A stretch of 64,000 nucleotides of DNA from Ectothiorhodospiraceae bacterium (GTDB lineage Bacteria > Pseudomonadota > Gammaproteobacteria > Nitrococcales > Aquisalimonadaceae): contig JAFIFV010000043.1 of the NCBI GenBank assembly GCA_020831845.1, positions 31,673 through 95,672 on the forward strand, given 5' to 3'. Position 1 is the first letter of the stretch, and each line of letters opens with the position of its first letter. Both the position numbers and the translations under genes were made by a program. This document shows, one piece after another, positions 35,926 through 45,244 of this stretch. The notes under the pieces were generated by a model, which saw only the letters and a list, made by a program, of their open reading frames with translations, ran no database searches and was not told where the DNA came from.

Positions 35926-37374
35926 ATGCATATTGACGCGGTACTGCGGATTCTGGGGCTGCTTCTGGTGCTGTTCAGCATCACCATGCTGCCGCCGGTG
36001 CTGGTTGCGGTGATCTACGGCAATGATGTGTACCCGTTCCTCGCGGCAATGGCCGTGATCATCATTGCGGGTGCGGTGCTCTGGGTTCCGGTCCGCAATA
36101 CCCGGCGCGAGCTCAGGACGCGGGACGGCTTCCTGATCGTAGTGCTGTTCTGGGTAGTTCTGGGCCTGGCGGGTGCGGTGCCGCTGGTGCTTTCGCCGTC
36201 GCCCTCTGTTGGCATCACCGACGCGATGTTCGAGAGCATGTCGGGGCTCACCACCACCGGTGCCACTGTGTTGACCGGTATTGATGATCTACCGCACTCC
36301 ATCCGGTTCTACCGGCAGCAACTGCAGTGGCTCGGGGGCATGGGTATCATCGTGCTCGCGGTGGCCATTCTGCCCATGCTGGGTGTCGGCGGCATGCAGT
36401 TGTACCGGGCCGAGATGCCAGGGCCGGTCAAGGACAGCAAGCTGACGCCGCGTATCGCGGAGACCGCCAAGGCACTGTGGTACATCTATCTGACATTGAC
36501 CATTGCCTGCGCCACCGCCTACTGGCTGGCAGGGATGAGCCTGTTCGACGCCATCGCCCATAGTTTCTCCACTGTCGCCATCGGCGGTTACTCCACCTAC
36601 GACGCCAGCATGGGTCATTTCAACAGCCCGTTGATCGAGATGATCTGCGTGGTCTTCCTGTTCTTCGCCGGGATCAACTTCGCCATGCATTTCGTGGCGT
36701 GGCGGCAGCGCACGCTGCGCAACTACCTGCTGGATCCCGAGGTGCGGACGTTCATCGCAATTCTGGTGACCGTGGGGATGGTGGTCAGCGTCACGCTGTG
36801 GCTGTATGGTCCCTACGACGGGATTGGGGGCACTCTGCACCATGCTATATTCCAGTCTGTGTCCATCGCCACCACCGCCGGCTTCACCACCACCAATTTT
36901 GCCGACTGGCCGCTGTTCCTGCCGGTGTTGCTGATCCTGTCCGCGTTTGTCGGAGGGTGCGCCGCTTCCACGGCTGGCGGGATCAAGGTGGTGCGGTTCC
37001 TGCTCCTGCTCAAGCAGGGCTATCGCGAAGTGATCCGGCTGATTCATCCTCAGGCGCAGGTGCTGGTGAAGATCGGTAACCGCGCGGTGGACGAGCGTGT
37101 GATCGACGCCGTATGGGGCTTTTTTGCCACCTTCATCGCCCTGTTCGGCCTGATGATGATGGTGTTGATGGCCACCGGGCTGGACCAGGTAACGGCGTTT
37201 TCCGCGGTGGGCGCCACCATTACCAACCTCGGCCCGGGTCTGGGGGCCGTCGCTGAGCATTACGGTGATATCGGGCCGGTGGCCAAATGGACGCTGATGC
37301 TGGCCATGCTGCTGGGGCGACTGGAAGTCTTCACCCTGCTGGTGCTGTTTACACCGGCGTTCTGGCGCCGATAG
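35926..37374 (+). CDS. trkH: Trk system potassium transporter TrkH
   Basis: TrkH is the membrane pore subunit of the Trk system. The 482-residue protein has about ten membrane segments and four pore loops with the selectivity-filter glycine: SGLTTTGATVL, FSTVAIGGYST, SIATTAGFTTT and ATITNLGPGLG. Another conserved segment, CAASTAGGIKVVRFLLLLKQ, lies near the end of the third repeat. It starts 15 bp after trkA and needs TrkA for regulation. Confidence 0.96.
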   Translation: MHIDAVLRILGLLLVLFSITMLPPVLVAVIYGNDVYPFLAAMAVIIIAGAVLWVPVRNTRRELRTRDGFLIVVLFWVVLGLAGAVPLVLSPSPSVGITDAMFESMSGLTTTGATVLTGIDDLPHSIRFYRQQLQWLGGMGIIVLAVAILPMLGVGGMQLYRAEMPGPVKDSKLTPRIAETAKALWYIYLTLTIACATAYWLAGMSLFDAIAHSFSTVAIGGYSTYDASMGHFNSPLIEMICVVFLFFAGINFAMHFVAWRQRTLRNYLLDPEVRTFIAILVTVGMVVSVTLWLYGPYDGIGGTLHHAIFQSVSIATTAGFTTTNFADWPLFLPVLLILSAFVGGCAASTAGGIKVVRFLLLLKQGYREVIRLIHPQAQVLVKIGNRAVDERVIDAVWGFFATFIALFGLMMMVLMATGLDQVTAFSAVGATITNLGPGLGAVAEHYGDIGPVAKWTLMLAMLLGRLEVFTLLVLFTPAFWRR

Positions 37375-37426
37375 GCGTCCCGCGCCCTTGCAGGCTGCTG
37401 GCGGTTTCGTTTTCCGGGAGGCCGGG

Positions 37427-37738
37427 ATGATCGACAGACTGGAGAAAATGCTGGCTTCGGGGCAGGACTCCGCCATGCTGCGATTCACGCTGGGCGGGGC
37501 CTATCTGAAGGAGGGCCGCGCCGGCGAAGCAGCGGGACATTTGCGTGAGGCGGTTCACCAGCAGCCGGACTATTCGGCGGCATGGAAGCTGCTGGGCAAG
37601 GCACTGGCGGAAGCCGGGGAACGCGAGCAGGCGCTGGATGCCTACGAGCAGGGCATAGCAATCGCCCGTGACAAAGGGGACCTGCAGGCCGCGAAGGAAA
37701 TGGAAGTGTTTCGGCGCCGGCTTCAGAAGCAGGGCTAG
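37427..37738 (+). CDS. small TPR-repeat protein
   Basis: A 103-residue protein with about two tetratricopeptide repeats: MLRFTLGGAYLKEGRAGEAAGHLREAVHQQPD and AAWKLLGKALAEAGEREQALDAYEQGIAIA, each with the W/LG.Y...A...P pattern. I prefer ATG 37427 (MIDRLEKML) to the ORF-track start at 37388. It ends QKQG just where a degenerate repeat end begins. It is probably an adaptor; the partner is unknown. It is 52 bp after trkH and may ride on that transcript. Confidence 0.85.
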   Translation: MIDRLEKMLASGQDSAMLRFTLGGAYLKEGRAGEAAGHLREAVHQQPDYSAAWKLLGKALAEAGEREQALDAYEQGIAIARDKGDLQAAKEMEVFRRRLQKQG

Positions 37739-37766
37739 GAGCGTTGTCCAATTCCCGCGTTCGCCG
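37737..37766. repeat. degenerate left-end copy of the palindromic repeat family
   Basis: AGGAGCGTTGTCC then AATTCCCGCGTTCGCCG aligns with the left ends at 62990 (AGGAAGCGCTCATC then AATTCCCACCTTCGCG) and 63767. It lies between the convergent TPR and acyltransferase genes. No downstream half is visible. Confidence 0.5.
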
Positions 37767-37769
37767 GGT

Positions 37770-38681
37770 TCATTTGGGTATGGGCTTGTTCTTGCCTTTG
37801 TTCTTGTAGGGTTTGCGGACCCCCTTCGGGGTTTTCCTGAATCGCCGGTAGGTCCATTGGTACTGCGCAGGCGCTTGCCGGACACAGGCTTCTATGTCGC
37901 GATTCATGGCCGCGGCCGCCGCCTCGGTGTCGTCGCTGGCGACGTCGTCGTTGCCCCTGCGCACGTGCAGCCGGAAACCGCGTCCCCAGGGCAACCGCTC
38001 GGAGAACACGAAGGCGACCGGCCGGCCGGATTTGCGAGCCATCTGGCATAGCAGCGTCATGGTCAGGGCCGGCTGGCCGAAAAACGGTGCGAAGACGCCG
38101 CTCTGTTCAGGGGTCTGGTCCGGCAGGATGCCGACCATCTCGCCTGCCTTCAGTGCCTTGTACAGGCTGCGGATACCGCTGGGTGTCGCCGGATAGGATT
38201 TCGCGCCGTTGTGCTGGCGATACTCGACCAGCAGTGGCTCCAGGCCTTTTTCGCGCGGGGGGCGGTACAGGTTGTTGATTGGGAAGCGGCGGTTGAGATA
38301 CAGACTGCAGAGTTCCCAGTTCCCCAGGTGCGGTGCGGCCAGCAGCAGTCCTTGCTGCGGATCCCACAGCGCATCCAGCGCGTCCATGGCGTCCGGGTTG
38401 CTGACCAGGCGCTGTAACCGGCGGTCGTCCGCGTGCCAGATGATGCCCATTTCCAGCATCTGCTTGCCCAGTTCCCGGTAGCTGCGCCGTTCCAGTCGGC
38501 GCCGGTCGCGTTCGGGCATGTCGGGAAAACACACGCGCAGATTGGTCCGCACCGTGGTTCTGGTCTGGCCGGGTAGTTGTGAGAGCAGGCTGCCCACCAC
38601 GGCGCCCAGGCCATGGGCCAGCGGTAGGGGTAGCAGGCTGCTCGCGCGCAGCAGGAATTTCAGAACGGCGATGCGTGACAA
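37770..38681 (-). CDS. lysophospholipid/lipid A-type acyltransferase (LpxL/LpxM family)
   Basis: A 303-residue inner-membrane protein of the family that adds secondary acyl chains to lipid A. The catalytic HX4E motif is HLGNWE, in LLLAAPHLGNWELCSLYL. Other conserved parts are NNLYRPPREKGLEPLL and GEMVGILPDQTPEQSGVFAPFFG. An N-terminal hydrophobic stretch follows the start. The ORF-track start (38753) adds an unlikely Cys/Ser-rich leader. I prefer the TTG at 38681 (MSRIAVLKFLLRAS), with AGAGG 7-8 bases before it. The very basic C-terminus (RKPYKNKGKNKPIPK) is unusual. Which step it performs (LpxL or LpxM) cannot be told. Confidence 0.88.
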   Translation of the reverse strand: MSRIAVLKFLLRASSLLPLPLAHGLGAVVGSLLSQLPGQTRTTVRTNLRVCFPDMPERDRRRLERRSYRELGKQMLEMGIIWHADDRRLQRLVSNPDAMDALDALWDPQQGLLLAAPHLGNWELCSLYLNRRFPINNLYRPPREKGLEPLLVEYRQHNGAKSYPATPSGIRSLYKALKAGEMVGILPDQTPEQSGVFAPFFGQPALTMTLLCQMARKSGRPVAFVFSERLPWGRGFRLHVRRGNDDVASDDTEAAAAAMNRDIEACVRQAPAQYQWTYRRFRKTPKGVRKPYKNKGKNKPIPK

Positions 38682-38844
38682 GAATCGGCCTCTGTCATGG
38701 GGAGAGGAGCAGATGCTACCGCAGGAAGCGATGCCGGTGCACGCTGACACCAAACGGTGAAAGGTGGCGAACTAGTGGGGATGGGCACTAGACTTGGTAG
38801 GATCGCCAAGCGACGACTCCGTTCTTCCACAGGGGGCAACAAGC

Positions 38845-39729
38845 ATGAACTGGCAGCAGCAGATGGAATCCATGGTCGCGGGCTGGACGGATATGCAGCG
38901 ACAGATGTGGGACAGTTGGGTGGACAGCGTCAGGCAGTTCGGACAGGCCGGAAGCGGGGCGGAGGACTGGCAGCAGGCATACGCCAAGCGTCTGGAGGAG
39001 TGGGAGAAATCAGTCCAGGAAGCGCTTGAAGCCCAGAAGAGCTGGGCGCGGAAATGGTCGGAAAGCATGGGGGCGCCTTCGGATGCGCCCGAGGCGGCCA
39101 GGCTCTATAGCGAGCAGGTACAGGCCATGATGCATGGCTGGACGGACTCCCAGCGCCAGCTCTGGACGGCCTGGTTCGAAACCGTGCGGGAGTTGGAGCC
39201 GGGAACTTTGTCAGGCGCCTGGGAAGCGGAGAGCAAACAGGTGATGGAAGCCTGGCAGCAGGCCGCCGAGCGTGCGCGTGAGACGTTGGCCGATTGGGCG
39301 CAATCAAACCCGATGGCGGCGGCCATGGCCGAGGCAAGTGCCGCTGCCGGGTCCACGGCGAAAACCACCCCTCGCCCTGCGCCCGCCGCAAAGGCCAAAC
39401 CCGCGCCGAAGGCAAAGCCCAAGTCCAGCACCCGTGCCAAGTCTGCCGCGAGCAGCAAGAGCACGAGCGGCAAACCTGCGGCCGGCAAGGCGGCCAAGGC
39501 CAAGGGCTCGGCGCCGAAGGCAGCGCCTTCGGGAAGGAAGGCATCCGCCGCCAAGGCGGCACCCAAGCCGCGCAAGCCGGCGGCTCCCAAGGCCGCGTCC
39601 GGCAAGCAGGCTACCAGTCCCTCCGGCAAGGCGGATGAAGGGACCGCTTCAACGCCCGCCGCCAAGCCGACATCGGGACAGGCGCCCGGTACAGGTGGCG
39701 GTGCCTCCGGCGGCGACAAGGGGAACTGA
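38845..39729 (+). CDS. tryptophan-repeat protein with histone H1-like Lys/Ala/Pro tail (phasin-like)
   Basis: A 294-residue protein of two halves. Residues 1-160 are helical and Trp-rich, with an internal duplication: GWTDMQRQMWDSWVDSVRQF at 13-32 and GWTDSQRQLWTAWFETVREL at 99-118, separated by another WE/WAR-rich helix. Residues 165-294 are almost wholly Ala, Lys, Pro, Ser and Gly (KPAPKAKPKSSTRAKSAASS), like the DNA-binding tails of PhaF and AlgP. The nearest known design is the nucleoid-bound phasin PhaF, but the N-terminal Trp motif is not a phasin sequence I recognise, and there is no pha gene nearby. I chose ATG 38845, preceded by AGGGGG, over 38794. It is divergent from the acyltransferase. 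Confidence 0.8.
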   Translation: MNWQQQMESMVAGWTDMQRQMWDSWVDSVRQFGQAGSGAEDWQQAYAKRLEEWEKSVQEALEAQKSWARKWSESMGAPSDAPEAARLYSEQVQAMMHGWTDSQRQLWTAWFETVRELEPGTLSGAWEAESKQVMEAWQQAAERARETLADWAQSNPMAAAMAEASAAAGSTAKTTPRPAPAAKAKPAPKAKPKSSTRAKSAASSKSTSGKPAAGKAAKAKGSAPKAAPSGRKASAAKAAPKPRKPAAPKAASGKQATSPSGKADEGTASTPAAKPTSGQAPGTGGGASGGDKGN

Positions 39730-39885
39730 GGTTTCCCGCCCGCCGGCGCCGGGTGTCGTGGCTGTGGTGCGACGGGGAGCGGGCACGATAGCCTGGCGCG
39801 AGCGGCTGCGCACCGGATGCAGCTTGTCGGGGACATTGCGAAGGGCTCTACCGAGGACGGGCCCTATCGGCGGCATGAATCGTGG

Positions 39886-39918
39886 GCAAAAGAAAGCCGG
39901 CACATCCGATGTGCCGGC
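39886..39918 (-). terminator. intrinsic terminator on the minus strand
   Basis: GCCGGCACATC - C - GATGTGCCGGC (39896-39918) is an 11-bp perfect stem. On the minus strand it is followed by TTTCTTTTGC. It begins 12 bp after the stop of a small minus-strand ORF, and no other minus-strand gene is in reach, so it points to a short minus-strand transcript. Confidence 0.75.
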
Positions 39919-39930
39919 AGTAGATATCAC

Positions 39931-40086
39931 TTAGCTGAAGGTGATCTGCGCGTTGGCTGTTCCGAACCTGTCCGTTTGACCTCCCTGACTCAACAAGTGC
40001 CATCCTGGCTCTATCCCTTTGAGTCGTCCCTGGCCGGTACTGCGCTCATCCCTGTTATTGTTATTACTTCCGACGTCGCCATCCAT
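39931..40086 (-). CDS. possible small protein of 51 residues, unknown
   Basis: ATG at 40086 is preceded by AGGAAG ten bases upstream and begins MDGDVGSNNNNRDERS. It ends QTDRFGTANAQITFS, 12 bp before an intrinsic terminator. The ORF track extends it to a TTG at 40191; I consider the internal ATG more likely. I recognise no family. The evidence is the combination of RBS and terminator; the coding content is too short to judge. It could equally be a small RNA with an incidental ORF. Confidence 0.4.
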   Translation of the reverse strand: MDGDVGSNNNNRDERSTGQGRLKGIEPGWHLLSQGGQTDRFGTANAQITFS

Positions 40087-40256
40087 GGCGGAAGAGCTTC
40101 CTGCAATCCGTCCACGAGGGAAATTCTGCCACGGTGGCGGAGGAAAGGAAGTCGGTAAAACGCGACAGAGCTTGTAAGAATTTTCTGACAAACCATGTGT
40201 AATTGTCTGACAGCATCCCTTCCGGGTGATCTTTTTCCCGTTTCGGTGACGACCTC

Positions 40257-40709
40257 ATGATCGGTCTGCTGCAGCGCGTGCGTCATGCCAGCGTAAGCAT
40301 AGACGGCGAGCTCGCCGGTGCCATTGATCAGGGGCTGCTGGTGTTGCTGGGGGTGCAGCGGGGAGACGATGAGACCACCGGCCGGCGCTTGCTGGAGCGC
40401 CTGTTGGGCTACCGGGTGTTTCCCGATACCCACGGCAGGATGAACCTCTCGCTGACGGACACCGGCGGCGGCCTGTTGCTGGTGCCCCAGTTCACGCTGG
40501 CCGCCGATACGCGCAAGGGAACCCGGCCCAGTTTCACGCCGGCTGCGGCCCCCGCCGTGGGCGAGGCCTGTTTCAGGCACGTGCTGGAACTGGCCCGAGC
40601 GATGCACCCTACCGTAGAGGCCGGCCGGTTCGGTGCCGATATGCAGGTGGAACTGCTCAATGACGGCCCGGTGACCTTCTGGCTCGAGGTGCCGCCGCGA
40701 CGGGGCTGA
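40257..40709 (+). CDS. dtd: D-aminoacyl-tRNA deacylase
   Basis: Dtd hydrolyses D-amino acids (and Gly mischarged on tRNA-Ala) from tRNA. The 150 residues match the family: MIGLLQRVRHASVSIDGELA, the QFTLAADTRKGTRPSF signature and the cross-subunit GP motif in LLNDGPVTFWLEV. One oddity is that the usual SQFTL reads PQFTL (LLVPQFTLAAD), replacing the conserved Ser beside the active site. It stands alone about 100 bp before hisB. Confidence 0.93.
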   Translation: MIGLLQRVRHASVSIDGELAGAIDQGLLVLLGVQRGDDETTGRRLLERLLGYRVFPDTHGRMNLSLTDTGGGLLLVPQFTLAADTRKGTRPSFTPAAAPAVGEACFRHVLELARAMHPTVEAGRFGADMQVELLNDGPVTFWLEVPPRRG

Positions 40710-40760
40710 AGCCGCCGGTTGCCAGTGGTGGGCGGGCGTCGCCCCGGCGCCTGCTTGTGC

Positions 40761-40766
40761 TATGAT
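40761..40766 (+). promoter_or_regulatory. hisB: possible -10 element before hisB
   Basis: TATGAT, preceded by TGTGC (an extended TGn-like context), lies 42 bp before the hisB ATG. There is no clear -35. Weak evidence. Confidence 0.35.
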
Positions 40767-40807
40767 GCCAGCCCTGTTTTCGTGTGGCTGCCAAGGGCTC
40801 AGCGACG

Positions 40808-41401
40808 ATGGCCGAACGTACGGCAATAGTGGAACGCAACACGCTCGAAACCCAGGTTCGGGTCGAGATCAACCTGGATGGAACCGGCAAATCCGATATC
40901 ACCATCGGCGTGCCGTTCCTCGAGCACATGCTGGACCAGATCGCCCGTCATGGGCTGATTGACCTGAGCATCCAATCCACCGGCGATCTCCACATCGATG
41001 ATCACCACACAGTCGAGGACGTGGGGATTACACTGGGTCAGGCGTTGCGTCAGGCGTTGGGGGACAAGAAGGGCATCCGCCGTTTTGGGCATGCCTATTG
41101 TCCGCTGGACGAGGCCCTGTCCCGGGTTGTGGTGGATTTCTCCGGCCGTCCCGGGCTCGAGTTCCATGTCGATTATCCCCGTGCACAGGTGGGCGGTTTC
41201 GACGTGGACCTGTTCCGTGAGTTCTTCCAGGGCATGGTCAACCACGCCTTCATGACCGTGCACGTGGACAATATTCGCGGGGTCAACACGCACCACATCA
41301 TCGAAACCGTGTTCAAGGCCACTGGGCGGGCGCTGCGCATGGCGGCGGAATGGGACCCACGGATGGCCGACATCATGCCTTCGACGAAGGGCGCTCTCTG
41401 A
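40808..41401 (+). CDS. hisB: imidazoleglycerol-phosphate dehydratase, monofunctional
   Basis: HisB dehydrates imidazole glycerol phosphate to imidazole acetol phosphate, step six of histidine synthesis. The 197 residues have both metal-binding repeats: [13 protein letters not shown] and [15 protein letters not shown] in the first, [15 protein letters not shown] and [19 protein letters not shown] in the second. There is no histidinol-phosphatase domain, unlike E. coli HisB. I chose ATG 40808 ([17 protein letters not shown]). It is the first gene of hisB-hisH-hisA-hisF-hisI-hisE. Confidence 0.96.
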   Translation: MAERTAIVERNTLETQVRVEINLDGTGKSDITIGVPFLEHMLDQIARHGLIDLSIQSTGDLHIDDHHTVEDVGITLGQALRQALGDKKGIRRFGHAYCPLDEALSRVVVDFSGRPGLEFHVDYPRAQVGGFDVDLFREFFQGMVNHAFMTVHVDNIRGVNTHHIIETVFKATGRALRMAAEWDPRMADIMPSTKGAL

Positions 41402-41429
41402 CCACCGCACGACTGTCCGGATAGCTGGC

Positions 41430-42074
<645 letters not shown>

Positions 42075-42113
42075 TGCTGTTCCGGAACACCGTTTTCAAC
42101 TGACGAGAAACTT

Positions 42114-42854
42114 ATGCTGCTTATTCCCGCCATCGACCTGAAAGACGGTAAATGCGTTCGGTTGCGCCAGGGCAACATGGATGACGAAACGGTGTTCTCC
42201 GACGATCCGCTCGCCATCGCCCAGCGGTGGGTGGATGCCGGCAGCCGGCGCATACACATCGTTGACCTCGATGGCGCGGTTCAGGGGTTCCCGGTCAACG
42301 CGGACATCATCGGCCGTATCGCCGAAACCTTTCCGGGCGTGGAGATCCAGGTGGGGGGTGGCATTCGCGAATTCGAAACCATCCAGACCTACCTGGATGT
42401 TGGTGTGGATTTCGTCATCATCGGCACCCAGGCGGTACGTGCACCGCATTTCGTGGATGATGCCTGCCTGGAGTTCCCAGGCCATATCATCGTTGGCCTT
42501 GATGCCCGCGACGGCAAGGTGGCCGTGGAAGGCTGGTCCAAGCTGTCGCGGCATGACGCCGTGGACATGGCCCGGCGCTTCGAGGAAGCGGGCGTGGAGG
42601 CCCTGGTATTCACTGATATCGGCCGTGACGGCATGATGCGCGGTGTCAATACCGGCGCTACCCGCGATTTGGCGCGACAGGTGACTATTCCGGTCATCGC
42701 CTCCGGCGGCGTGACCAGCATGGATGACGTGCGTGATTTGTGCGATGCCGCCAACGATGGCGTTTCGGGTGCCATTGTCGGGCGCGCCCTGTATGAGGGC
42801 AAGCTGGACCTCGCGGAGGCACAGAAGCTCGCAAACGGTCTGGGAAAGAGCTGA
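42114..42854 (+). CDS. hisA: ProFAR isomerase
   Basis: HisA isomerises ProFAR to PRFAR by an Amadori rearrangement. The 246-residue TIM barrel shows the internal half-barrel repeat: [16 protein letters not shown] with catalytic Asp, the VDLDGAVQG strand, phosphate loops VGGGIRE and [11 protein letters not shown], and [12 protein letters not shown] carrying the second catalytic Asp. A 121-bp gap to hisF follows, larger than elsewhere in the operon. Confidence 0.96.
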   Translation: MLLIPAIDLKDGKCVRLRQGNMDDETVFSDDPLAIAQRWVDAGSRRIHIVDLDGAVQGFPVNADIIGRIAETFPGVEIQVGGGIREFETIQTYLDVGVDFVIIGTQAVRAPHFVDDACLEFPGHIIVGLDARDGKVAVEGWSKLSRHDAVDMARRFEEAGVEALVFTDIGRDGMMRGVNTGATRDLARQVTIPVIASGGVTSMDDVRDLCDAANDGVSGAIVGRALYEGKLDLAEAQKLANGLGKS

Positions 42855-42975
42855 TGTGTCATTGCCGCCGCGAAGCCTCAGGCTCTTCGCACGGCTGACA
42901 TCACATTTTCATATCACCGCCCTAGTCTGTGCGCTTGCCCGAGGGTCCGCGGCCGGGGCCAGAGTTCCGAACACC

Positions 42976-43782
42976 ATGAGTACAACTGAACCGACCGGCC
43001 TGGCCAAACGCATTATCCCCTGCCTCGACGTGGACCGGGGACGCGTGGTCAAGGGCGTGAAGTTTGTGGATATCCGCGATGCGGGTGATCCCGTGGAAGT
43101 GGCCCGCCGTTACGATGCGGCCGGAGCGGACGAGATTACCTTCCTCGACATCACCGCCAGCTCCGACCAGCGGGAAACCATGGTCCATGTGGTGGAGGCG
43201 GTCGCCAGCGAGGTGTTCATGCCGCTGACAGTGGGCGGTGGCATTCGCTCCACCTCCGACATCCGGCGCATGCTCAATGCCGGCGCCGACAAGGTGGGCA
43301 TCAATACCGCGGCGATTCACGAGCCGGAGCTGGTGCGACAGGCGGCTGACCGTTTCGGTTCGCAGTGCATCGTGGTGGCCATCGATGCCAAGCGGGTGGG
43401 TGACGGCGACGGCTCCGGCCGTTGGGAGGTGTTCACCCACGGTGGCCGCAAGCCCACGGGGATCGACGCCGTGGAATGGGCTGCACGAATGGCGGAGTAC
43501 GGTGCGGGCGAAATCCTGCTTACCAGCATGGATCGCGACGGCACGAGGGAAGGCTTCGATCTGGCCCTCACACGTGCGGTAAGCGAGGCGGTGCCGGTGC
43601 CGGTGATCGCGTCCGGCGGTGTTGGCAATCTGCAGCACCTGGTGGACGGCGTGGTGGAAGGCAAGGCCGACGCGGTGCTGGCCGCCAGCATCTTCCACTT
43701 CGGCGAGTACACTGTGAGCGAGGCGAAGGATTACATGGCCGCCCGGGGTGTCACCGTCCGCAGGCTGTGGGAGGACACATGA
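42976..43782 (+). CDS. hisF: imidazole glycerol phosphate synthase subunit HisF (cyclase)
   Basis: HisF forms IGP and AICAR from PRFAR and ammonia. The 268-residue barrel has [20 protein letters not shown] with catalytic Asp, [30 protein letters not shown] with the second Asp, and [13 protein letters not shown]. The ORF track extends it back to 42724, but that part is a shadow of hisA; ATG 42976 gives the family N-terminus. The 121-bp leader contains a hairpin-like GCGAAGCC TCA GGC TCTTCGC near 42870. It overlaps hisI by 4 bp. Confidence 0.96.
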   Translation: MSTTEPTGLAKRIIPCLDVDRGRVVKGVKFVDIRDAGDPVEVARRYDAAGADEITFLDITASSDQRETMVHVVEAVASEVFMPLTVGGGIRSTSDIRRMLNAGADKVGINTAAIHEPELVRQAADRFGSQCIVVAIDAKRVGDGDGSGRWEVFTHGGRKPTGIDAVEWAARMAEYGAGEILLTSMDRDGTREGFDLALTRAVSEAVPVPVIASGGVGNLQHLVDGVVEGKADAVLAASIFHFGEYTVSEAKDYMAARGVTVRRLWEDT

Positions 43783-44165
43783 ACTCGGAATGGCTGGACG
43801 CGCTGACCTGGAACGATGAGGGGCTTTTGCCCGCAATCGCCCAGGATGCCGACGACGGTGAAGTGCTGATGGTGGCGTGGATGAACCGCGAGGCGCTGGC
43901 GGCGACGGCCGAGCGCGGTGAAGCGGTTTACTGGTCCCGATCCCGCGGCCGGCTTTGGCACAAGGGTGAGTCGTCCGGCCATACCCAGACCGTGCGGGAA
44001 ATTCGGGTGGACTGTGATCAGGATGTCATTCTGTTGCTGGTTGAGCAGAAAGGCGGGATTGCGTGTCATACAGGTAGGCGGAGCTGTTTTTTCCAGCGCC
44101 TGGAGAATGGCCGTTGGGAGACCGTCGCTCCGGTGCTGAAGGATCCGGGAGACATCTATGGCTGA
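43779..44165 (+). CDS. hisI: phosphoribosyl-AMP cyclohydrolase
   Basis: HisI opens the ring of PR-AMP, step three of the pathway. The 128-residue Zn enzyme has [38 protein letters not shown] and the metal/cysteine cluster [13 protein letters not shown] with [10 protein letters not shown]. It is a separate gene and not fused to hisE. The start ATG 43779 overlaps the hisF stop; the ORF track listed it inside a longer frame from 43422. Its end overlaps hisE by 8 bp. Confidence 0.95.
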   Translation: MNSEWLDALTWNDEGLLPAIAQDADDGEVLMVAWMNREALAATAERGEAVYWSRSRGRLWHKGESSGHTQTVREIRVDCDQDVILLLVEQKGGIACHTGRRSCFFQRLENGRWETVAPVLKDPGDIYG

Positions 44166-44499
44166 GCCCACGTCCGCTGACGGTCTTGCGGTTCTGCGGC
44201 AATTGGCACTGGTGCTTGAGGAGCGCAAGGGCGCGGACCCCGGCAGTTCCTACGTGGCCGGGCTTTACGGAAAGGGCATGGACGCCATTCTGAAGAAGGT
44301 AGGCGAGGAAGCGACGGAGACCGTCATCGCCGCCAAGGGTGGGGACCGCGATCAGATCGTTTATGAAACTGCCGATCTGTGGTTCCATACACTCGTCATG
44401 CTGGCCGCCTGTGATCTGGGGCCTGAGGATGTGCTGAATGAGCTGGCACGCCGCTTCGGCCTGTCCGGTCTGGACGAAAAGGCGGCCCGCACTCGCTGA
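44158..44499 (+). CDS. hisE: phosphoribosyl-ATP pyrophosphatase
   Basis: HisE removes pyrophosphate from PR-ATP, step two of histidine synthesis. The 113-residue all-alpha MazG-like protein has [20 protein letters not shown], then [13 protein letters not shown] with the metal-binding Glu/Asp, and [15 protein letters not shown]. It is last of the his genes and 32 bp ahead of tatA. A GCGGC ATAC GCCGC hairpin sits between them. Confidence 0.95.
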   Translation: MAEPTSADGLAVLRQLALVLEERKGADPGSSYVAGLYGKGMDAILKKVGEEATETVIAAKGGDRDQIVYETADLWFHTLVMLAACDLGPEDVLNELARRFGLSGLDEKAARTR

Positions 44500-44531
44500 G
44501 TTGACGCGGCATACGCCGCGGGAGATGGAAA

Positions 44532-44792
44532 ATGGGTATCGGTGGTATCAGTGTTGGTTCTTTGCTTCTTATTCTGCTGATTGTGTTGCTGTTGTTCGGC
44601 ACCAAGAAACTGCGCAACATCGGCGGAGACCTGGGCGGCGCCATCAAGGGCTTTCGCAGCGCCATGAAGGACGGCGAAAGTGGCAAGGACGAGGAAGAGG
44701 AGAAGGATCCGGCGCGCCTGTCAGAGGACACGACCGTTCAGTCCGAAAAGGCCGAAAGCCAGGAGCAGTCCCGCGACCGCTCTTCCTCCTGA
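44532..44792 (+). CDS. tatA: twin-arginine translocase subunit TatA
   Basis: TatA oligomerises to form the pore for folded Tat substrates. The 86-residue protein has one N-terminal TM helix ([17 protein letters not shown]), the hinge [17 protein letters not shown] with amphipathic helix to about residue 45, and a charged Glu/Asp/Ser tail. It forms tatA-tatB-tatC behind hisE, a common gammaproteobacterial arrangement. Confidence 0.94.
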   Translation: MGIGGISVGSLLLILLIVLLLFGTKKLRNIGGDLGGAIKGFRSAMKDGESGKDEEEEKDPARLSEDTTVQSEKAESQEQSRDRSSS

Positions 44793-44812
44793 TTTGCGAC
44801 TGACGGTGCGTC

Positions 44813-45244
44813 ATGTTTGACGTCAGCTTCCAGGAAGTATTCCTGATCCTCCTGGTGGCGCTACTGGTCATCGGGCCGGAGCGTCTGCCGAAAGTGGCGC
44901 GCACCGCCGGTCTGTGGATCGGGCGGGCGCGGGCCATGTTCAACACCATGCGCAATGAGGTCGAGCGGGAAATCCAGCTTGACGAACTGCGCAAGGCGGA
45001 GAAGGAGCTGGAAAAGGATCTGGCGTTCCGCAAGGACATCGAGCGTGATTTGACGGCCCCGGTCGATGAGACCGACAAGCCGGACAAGTCACCGGGTTCC
45101 GGCAGCCAGGCGTCCAGCACCAGCCAGCGCAAATATCCGGCAGCGATGTCCTCGGAGTCGGCGACGGCTGAAGCAGATTCGGTCGGGTCGGGCGATGAGG
45201 GCAGCGATGGAAAGTCGGAGGAAGATCATGAGCGGAAGGCCTGA
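44813..45244 (+). CDS. tatB: twin-arginine translocase subunit TatB
   Basis: TatB with TatC forms the receptor for twin-arginine signal peptides. The 143-residue protein begins [20 protein letters not shown] and continues [15 protein letters not shown], the TatB signature with Glu near residue 8. A long amphipathic helix ([20 protein letters not shown]) and an acidic, Ser-rich tail follow. Its end overlaps the tatC start by 17 bp. Confidence 0.94.
   Translation: MFDVSFQEVFLILLVALLVIGPERLPKVARTAGLWIGRARAMFNTMRNEVEREIQLDELRKAEKELEKDLAFRKDIERDLTAPVDETDKPDKSPGSGSQASSTSQRKYPAAMSSESATAEADSVGSGDEGSDGKSEEDHERKA

Larger units (their letters stand above)
39730..40256. other. 527-bp region between the Trp-repeat gene and dtd
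   Basis: There is no large gene. The stretch holds a minus-strand intrinsic terminator (39886-39918), a possible 51-codon minus-strand ORF ending at it (39931-40086) and an AT-rich part (40150-40220) that probably carries promoters for dtd and/or the small gene. TTGTTATTGTTATTAC near 40054 gives the NNNN run of the small ORF. Confidence 0.5.

Noticed and set aside
33136-35931. 931-codon minus-strand ORF
   Set aside because: Antisense to ntrX and trkA. Composition is Gln/His/Arg-rich without any domain.
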